Part shown: one piece after another, positions 5,558 to 8,526 of the stretch
Numbering within the stretch: the first letter of the stretch is position 1
Layout: the number at the start of each line of letters is the position of its first letter
Source of the DNA: an uncultured Collinsella sp.
GTDB taxonomy: Bacteria; Actinomycetota; Coriobacteriia; Coriobacteriales; Coriobacteriaceae
Reading direction: 5' to 3'
Assembly: GCA_902479065.1 (NCBI GenBank)
Contig: CABSNM010000043.1
Location: forward strand, 1-8,526
DNA length: 8,526 nucleotides
Made by a program: the position numbers and the translations under genes
The notes under the pieces: model-generated
The model's input: the letters and a program-made list of their open reading frames with translations, nothing else
The model's database searches: none
What the model was told of the DNA's origin: nothing

Positions 5558-7219
5558 ATGACCAAGCATGTGTTCGTGACCGGCGGCGTGGTTTCGTCTC
5601 TGGGCAAGGGTATTACCGCGGCCTCGCTGGGCCGTCTGCTCAAGTCGCGCGGCTACAAGGTAACGATGCAAAAGGCCGACCCGTATCTGAACGTCGACCC
5701 CGGCACCATGAGCCCGTTCCAGCATGGCGAGGTCTTTGTGACCGAGGACGGCTACGAGTCCGATCTGGACCTGGGCCACTACGAGCGCTTTATTGATGAG
5801 AACCTGACCCGCGATTCCAACTTTACGACTGGTGCCATCTATAAGAGCCTGATCGCCCGTGAACGTCGCGGTGACTTTTTGGGCGGCACCGTGCAGGTGA
5901 TTCCGCACGTCACGAACGCCATTAAGGATAAGTTCCGTCGTATTGAGGAGCAGACCGGCTCCGACGTGGTCATCACTGAGTTGGGCGGCACCATCGGTGA
6001 CATCGAGTCGCAGCCGTTTGTCGAGGCCATCCGCCAGTATCGCAAGGAGGCCGGTCCCGAGAACGTCTGCTACATCCACGTGTCGCTCGTTCCCTATATC
6101 GCCGCCGCCCACGAGGTCAAGACCAAGCCGACGCAGCACTCCGTCAAGGAGCTCCGCAGCTTTGGTATCCAGCCCGATATTATCGTTCTGCGCTCCGACC
6201 ACCATATCGACGATGCCATCCGCGGCAAGATCGCAAGCTTCTGCGACGTCGACACCGACTGTGTCTTTACCAACGAGGACTGCGCGAGCATCTACGATGT
6301 TCCGCAGCTGCTCGCCGAGCAGGACTTTGACCTGCGCATTTGCGAGCGTCTGGGTCTGGACCCGCGTGAGCGCGACATGAGCCAGTGGAACGAGTTCCTG
6401 CGCAAGCAGAACCATGCCAACCAGCACGCCGACAAGGTGAAGATCGCCGTCGTGGGTAAGTATACGCAGCTGCCCGATGCCTACCTGTCGGTTATCGAGG
6501 CCCTGCACCACGCGGGCGTGTTCTACGATCGCCACGTTGACGTGCAGCTGGTCGATGGCGAGAGCCTCGACGAGCAGAATGCCTCCGAGGTCCTGGGGGA
6601 CGCCTCGGGCATCTTGGTCCCTGGCGGCTTTGGCAAGCGCGCCCTGGAGGGCAAGATCCTCGCGGCCGAGTTCGCCCGCGAGCACAAGATTCCGTATCTG
6701 GGCATTTGCCTGGGTATGCAGGTGGCCGTGTGCGAATTTGCCCGCAACGTGGTCGGCCTTGCCGGCGCCAGCTCTTCCGAGTTCGATCCTGATGGCCCGT
6801 ATAGTGTCATCGACCTGATGAGCTCGCAGGAGGACGTGACCGAGAAGGGTGGCACCATGCGTCTGGGTGCCTATCCGTGCAAGCTTGCTGCCAATTCCCT
6901 CGCGCGCGAGGCCTATGGCGAGGAGCTCGTCTACGAGCGTCACCGTCACCGTTTTGAGTTCAACAACGCCTTCCGTGACCAGCTCGAGGACGCCGGTCTG
7001 GTTATCTCGGGCCTTTCGCCCGACGAGCGTCTAGTCGAGATGGTCGAGCTGCCGCGCGACGTACATCCGTGGTATGTGGCCACCCAGGCTCATCCCGAGT
7101 TCAAGAGCCGTCCGACCAACCCGCAGCCGCTGTTCCGCGAGTTCGTGCGCGCCTCGATTGGCCAGCATGAGGGTGTCGACCGTCTGCAGGTGACGCCCAA
7201 GAACCTCGCTACGGACTAA
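5558..7219 (+). CDS. pyrG: CTP synthase (glutamine-hydrolysing)
   Basis: A 553-residue enzyme that converts UTP, ATP and glutamine to CTP, the last step of de novo pyrimidine nucleotide synthesis. The N-terminal amidoligase domain carries the P-loop GGVVSSLGKG (residues 9-18), DPYLNVDPGTMSPFQHGEVF (41-60) and ELGGTIGDIES (141-151) with the metal- and nucleotide-binding acidic residues. The C-terminal class I glutamine amidotransferase domain starts near residue 294; it carries GICLGMQ with nucleophile Cys384 and AHPEF with His512 and Glu514 completing the triad. All catalytic residues are present and the length is normal. The start is ATG 5558 with a weak AGG 9 nt upstream; MTKHVFVTGGVVSS is the standard family N-terminus. 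xerD follows 2 nt after the stop. Confidence 0.98.
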   Translation: MTKHVFVTGGVVSSLGKGITAASLGRLLKSRGYKVTMQKADPYLNVDPGTMSPFQHGEVFVTEDGYESDLDLGHYERFIDENLTRDSNFTTGAIYKSLIARERRGDFLGGTVQVIPHVTNAIKDKFRRIEEQTGSDVVITELGGTIGDIESQPFVEAIRQYRKEAGPENVCYIHVSLVPYIAAAHEVKTKPTQHSVKELRSFGIQPDIIVLRSDHHIDDAIRGKIASFCDVDTDCVFTNEDCASIYDVPQLLAEQDFDLRICERLGLDPRERDMSQWNEFLRKQNHANQHADKVKIAVVGKYTQLPDAYLSVIEALHHAGVFYDRHVDVQLVDGESLDEQNASEVLGDASGILVPGGFGKRALEGKILAAEFAREHKIPYLGICLGMQVAVCEFARNVVGLAGASSSEFDPDGPYSVIDLMSSQEDVTEKGGTMRLGAYPCKLAANSLAREAYGEELVYERHRHRFEFNNAFRDQLEDAGLVISGLSPDERLVEMVELPRDVHPWYVATQAHPEFKSRPTNPQPLFREFVRASIGQHEGVDRLQVTPKNLATD

Positions 7220-7221
7220 GG

Positions 7222-8163
7222 GTGCCGGAGAACCAGGAACATACCGAAGCTACTCCCTCGTCGCTTGCTGTGGTGGCGGGGGAGTATCTCGATTACCTTG
7301 CGGTCGAGCGGGGTTTGGCGCGCAATACGATTGCGGCCTACCGTCGTGACCTGACGACGTACTGCGCCTATCTGGAGCGGGCTGACATTGCGTCTTTTGA
7401 AGATGTGAGCCGTCAGGTCGTGGAGAGCTTTGTTGCCGATCGCCGCGACGGAGGCTATTCCGACGCCTCGGTGGAGCGCGCGCTTGCTGCCGTGAAGGGC
7501 CTGCATGCCTTTTTGGTGCGCGATGGGGCCGTGGCCCAAAACCCGACGGCGGCGTTGCGCCTGCCCAAAAAGGCAGATCGCCTGCCGGAATACCTTTCGG
7601 TGGAGGATGTCTCGGCACTGCTCGATCAAGACTTTCCCGAGGGCGAGATGGGGCTGCGCGATCATGCCATCTTGGAAGTGCTTTACGGTTGCGGCTTGCG
7701 CGTGAGTGAGCTGGTTGGGCTCGATGTGGGCGATATCCATATCGATGACGGGTTTGTCCTGGTGCGCGGTAAGGGCTCCAAGGAGCGTCTGGCCCCGTTG
7801 GTGGGAAGCGCGGCTCGCGCCCTGACACACTATATAGGTGACGGGCGCACTCTCCTGGCCGCCCATGCTCACGGGACGGAGACCTCGGCGGTCTTTTTAA
7901 ATAAGAACGGACGTCGCCTGTCGCGCCAGGCCGTGCATGCGATATGCGAGCGGTACGGGCGCCAGGTGGGGCTGGTGGGGCTCCACCCCCACACCCTGCG
8001 CCACTCCTTTGCCACCCACATGCTCGCGGGCGGTGCCGACTTGCGTGTACTGCAGGAGATTTTGGGCCATGCCGATATTTCGACCACGCAGGTCTACACG
8101 CATGTCGACCGCACGCAACTGACCGAGGTCTATCTGGCGGCGCATCCGCTGGCACATCGCTAG
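7222..8163 (+). CDS. xerD: tyrosine recombinase XerD (chromosome dimer resolution)
   Basis: A 313-residue site-specific recombinase starting at GTG 7222, 2 nt after the pyrG stop and with no separate ribosome binding site, so translation is probably coupled to pyrG. The N-terminal SAM-like core-binding domain (about 16-105) contains YLAVERGLARNTIAAYRRDL. The catalytic domain holds the full set: Arg160 (GCGLRVSEL), Lys184 (RGKGSKERL), His257 and Arg260 (HPHTLRHSFATHM), His283 (LGHADISTTQ) and Tyr292 (VYTHV), with the spacing of E. coli XerD. It acts with a XerC partner at dif near the terminus. XerD rather than XerC is favoured by sequence and by the pyrG neighbourhood; in M. tuberculosis xerD lies close to pyrG too. 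A role as a mobile-element integrase is unlikely, as no element ends are visible. Confidence 0.93.
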   Translation: MPENQEHTEATPSSLAVVAGEYLDYLAVERGLARNTIAAYRRDLTTYCAYLERADIASFEDVSRQVVESFVADRRDGGYSDASVERALAAVKGLHAFLVRDGAVAQNPTAALRLPKKADRLPEYLSVEDVSALLDQDFPEGEMGLRDHAILEVLYGCGLRVSELVGLDVGDIHIDDGFVLVRGKGSKERLAPLVGSAARALTHYIGDGRTLLAAHAHGTETSAVFLNKNGRRLSRQAVHAICERYGRQVGLVGLHPHTLRHSFATHMLAGGADLRVLQEILGHADISTTQVYTHVDRTQLTEVYLAAHPLAHR

Positions 8164-8194
8164 CACCTCGCTGACCTGCATATTTATAAATATT

Positions 8195-8266
8195 AAATGG
8201 GACGGGCCCCAGATTGCCGAGACGCACTTTTGCGCGCATGGGCAATCTGGGGCCCGTCCCATTTTT
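8195..8266 (+). terminator. terminator with 24-bp perfect stem after xerD
   Basis: Arm 8195-8218 (starts AAATGGGACGGG) is the exact reverse complement of 8241-8264 (ends CCCGTCCCATTT), with a 22-nt loop that holds its own small CGCA/TGCG stem. The 3' arm ends in TTTTT (8262-8266), so it acts as a terminator for pyrG-xerD. The stem is much longer than usual for a terminator, and its length recalls the 23-bp inverted repeat at 3137-3199, though the sequences differ. Confidence 0.88.
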
Positions 8267-8359
8267 CGCCAGACACCGACGCGGTGGTGGGCCGTGTGTA
8301 CCGTGGGTGGGAGGAGTTTGGGGGCGATGTGAACGGCGTGTAAAGGGACGTAAAAATCG

Positions 8360-8385
8360 CCTCAAGGTCAACTTGAAGGTTGAGG
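8360..8385. promoter_or_regulatory. MerR/SoxR-like imperfect dyad
   Basis: CCTCAA (8360-8365) and TTGAGG (8380-8385) form an outer inverted repeat, and TCAAG (8362-8366) with CTTGA (8372-8376) an inner one with a different centre. The sequence resembles SoxR-type operators built on CCTCAAG and CTTGAGG arms, but spacing is off by one or more bases. Well-placed -35 and -10 boxes around it are not evident. Confidence 0.3.
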
Positions 8386-8427
8386 TTCGCGGGCGTGGTT
8401 CTACAGGTGGCATCCCACCTTTGCTGC

Positions 8428-8477
8428 AAACACAACATATTGTGTTTTCGAACATATGCTCGGGGGTGTTTTACAAC
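8428..8477 (+). promoter_or_regulatory. operator/promoter cluster for a gene beyond the contig end
   Basis: A perfect palindrome AAACACAA-CATA-TTGTGTTT (8428-8447) abuts CGAACATATGCTCG (8449-8462). The latter matches the Gram-positive/actinobacterial LexA box CGAAC-N4-GTTCG at 9 of 10 fixed positions. AACATAT occurs in both elements, 17 bp apart. A -10-like TACAAC (8472-8477) follows. This suggests a regulated promoter, possibly SOS-inducible, reading to the right. The gene itself lies outside the genomic sequence given. Confidence 0.45.
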
Positions 8478-8479
8478 AT

Positions 8480-8526
8480 CTGTCTCTTATACACATCTGA
8501 CGCTGCCGACGACTCCTTACGTGTAG
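8480..8526. other. Illumina Nextera adapter carried into the contig end (artefact)
   Basis: Bases 8480-8498 are the 19-bp Tn5 mosaic end CTGTCTCTTATACACATCT. Bases 8499-8512 (GACGCTGCCGACGA) complete the Nextera Read 1 adapter in reverse complement. Bases 8513-8520 (CTCCTTAC) are the reverse complement of GTAAGGAG, which is i5 index 505. Bases 8521-8526 (GTGTAG) begin the P5 sequence. Order and spacing match a Nextera library molecule exactly. It is not a transposon insertion and not part of the genome. Confidence 0.98.

Larger units (their letters stand above)
8164..8479. other. intergenic region downstream of xerD, no gene seen
   Basis: Besides the xerD terminator and the operator-like elements listed separately, this 316-bp stretch holds a small hairpin AGGTGG/CCACCT (8405-8410 / 8415-8420). 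The part from 8267 to 8345 is G-rich with no start codon and ribosome binding site leading to an open frame of useful length; GGGAGGAG near 8310-8317 leads only to an ATG followed at once by TGA. No RNA gene is recognised. Confidence 0.6.

Noticed and set aside
5354..6949. Open frame of 531 codons on the - strand opposite pyrG
   Set aside because: pyrG is unmistakable with all catalytic motifs; the antisense frame has no ribosome binding site or motifs and is a mirror of biased codon usage.
8297..8344. Short protein-like reading VYRGWEEFGGDVNGV ending in TAA
   Set aside because: No start codon with a ribosome binding site; too short to separate from chance.
7250..8455. Open frame of 401 codons on the - strand opposite xerD
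   Set aside because: It crosses the xerD terminator and the intergenic region, has a proline/arginine-rich low-complexity translation and no family resemblance.
8480..8498. Tn5-type transposon end
   Set aside because: The mosaic end is followed exactly by Nextera adapter, index and P5 bases, so it is library adapter rather than a mobile element.

Overview
The window is a contig end of high-GC actinobacterial DNA. Gene content and protein sequence (an arginine deiminase operon with a YfcC-type carrier, a DUF1846 protein, and pyrG followed directly by xerD) suggest a gut Coriobacteriia bacterium, most likely Collinsella or a close relative. That assignment rests on recognising proteins by eye, not on a search. 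All intact genes lie on the + strand.

Layout. Positions 1-49 are the last codons of arginine deiminase (arcA), including its catalytic cysteine. It is followed by catabolic ornithine carbamoyltransferase (arcB/argF, 156-1151) and a 12-helix YfcC-family carrier (1299-2777). Together these look like an arginine deiminase (ADI) pathway operon: arginine to citrulline, then to ornithine plus carbamoyl phosphate, with arginine/ornithine exchange across the membrane. Carbamate kinase, the ATP-forming step, is not in the window. The ~530-bp gap after the operon holds no gene. It carries a dense series of hairpins (one with a loop that can pair back to upstream sequence), a strong terminator, a perfect 23-bp inverted repeat and the promoter of the next gene.

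A monocistronic DUF1846/UPF0371 gene of unknown function (3310-4791) follows and ends at its own terminator. A small winged-helix regulator (5041-5379) has a long leader, operator-like repeats and its own terminator. CTP synthase pyrG (5558-7219) and the tyrosine recombinase xerD (7222-8163) form a tight pair with only 2 nt between them, closed by a 24-bp-stem terminator. The last ~210 bp before the edge look like a regulatory region for a gene that is not included: a MerR/SoxR-like dyad, a 20-bp palindrome and a near-consensus actinobacterial LexA (SOS) box.

Positions 8480-8526 are not genomic. They match the Illumina Nextera mosaic end, the Read 1 adapter, an 8-base i5 index and the start of P5, so the contig end carries untrimmed library adapter. 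The genes are mostly ordinary housekeeping and catabolic genes. The less explained content is in the intergenic structures.
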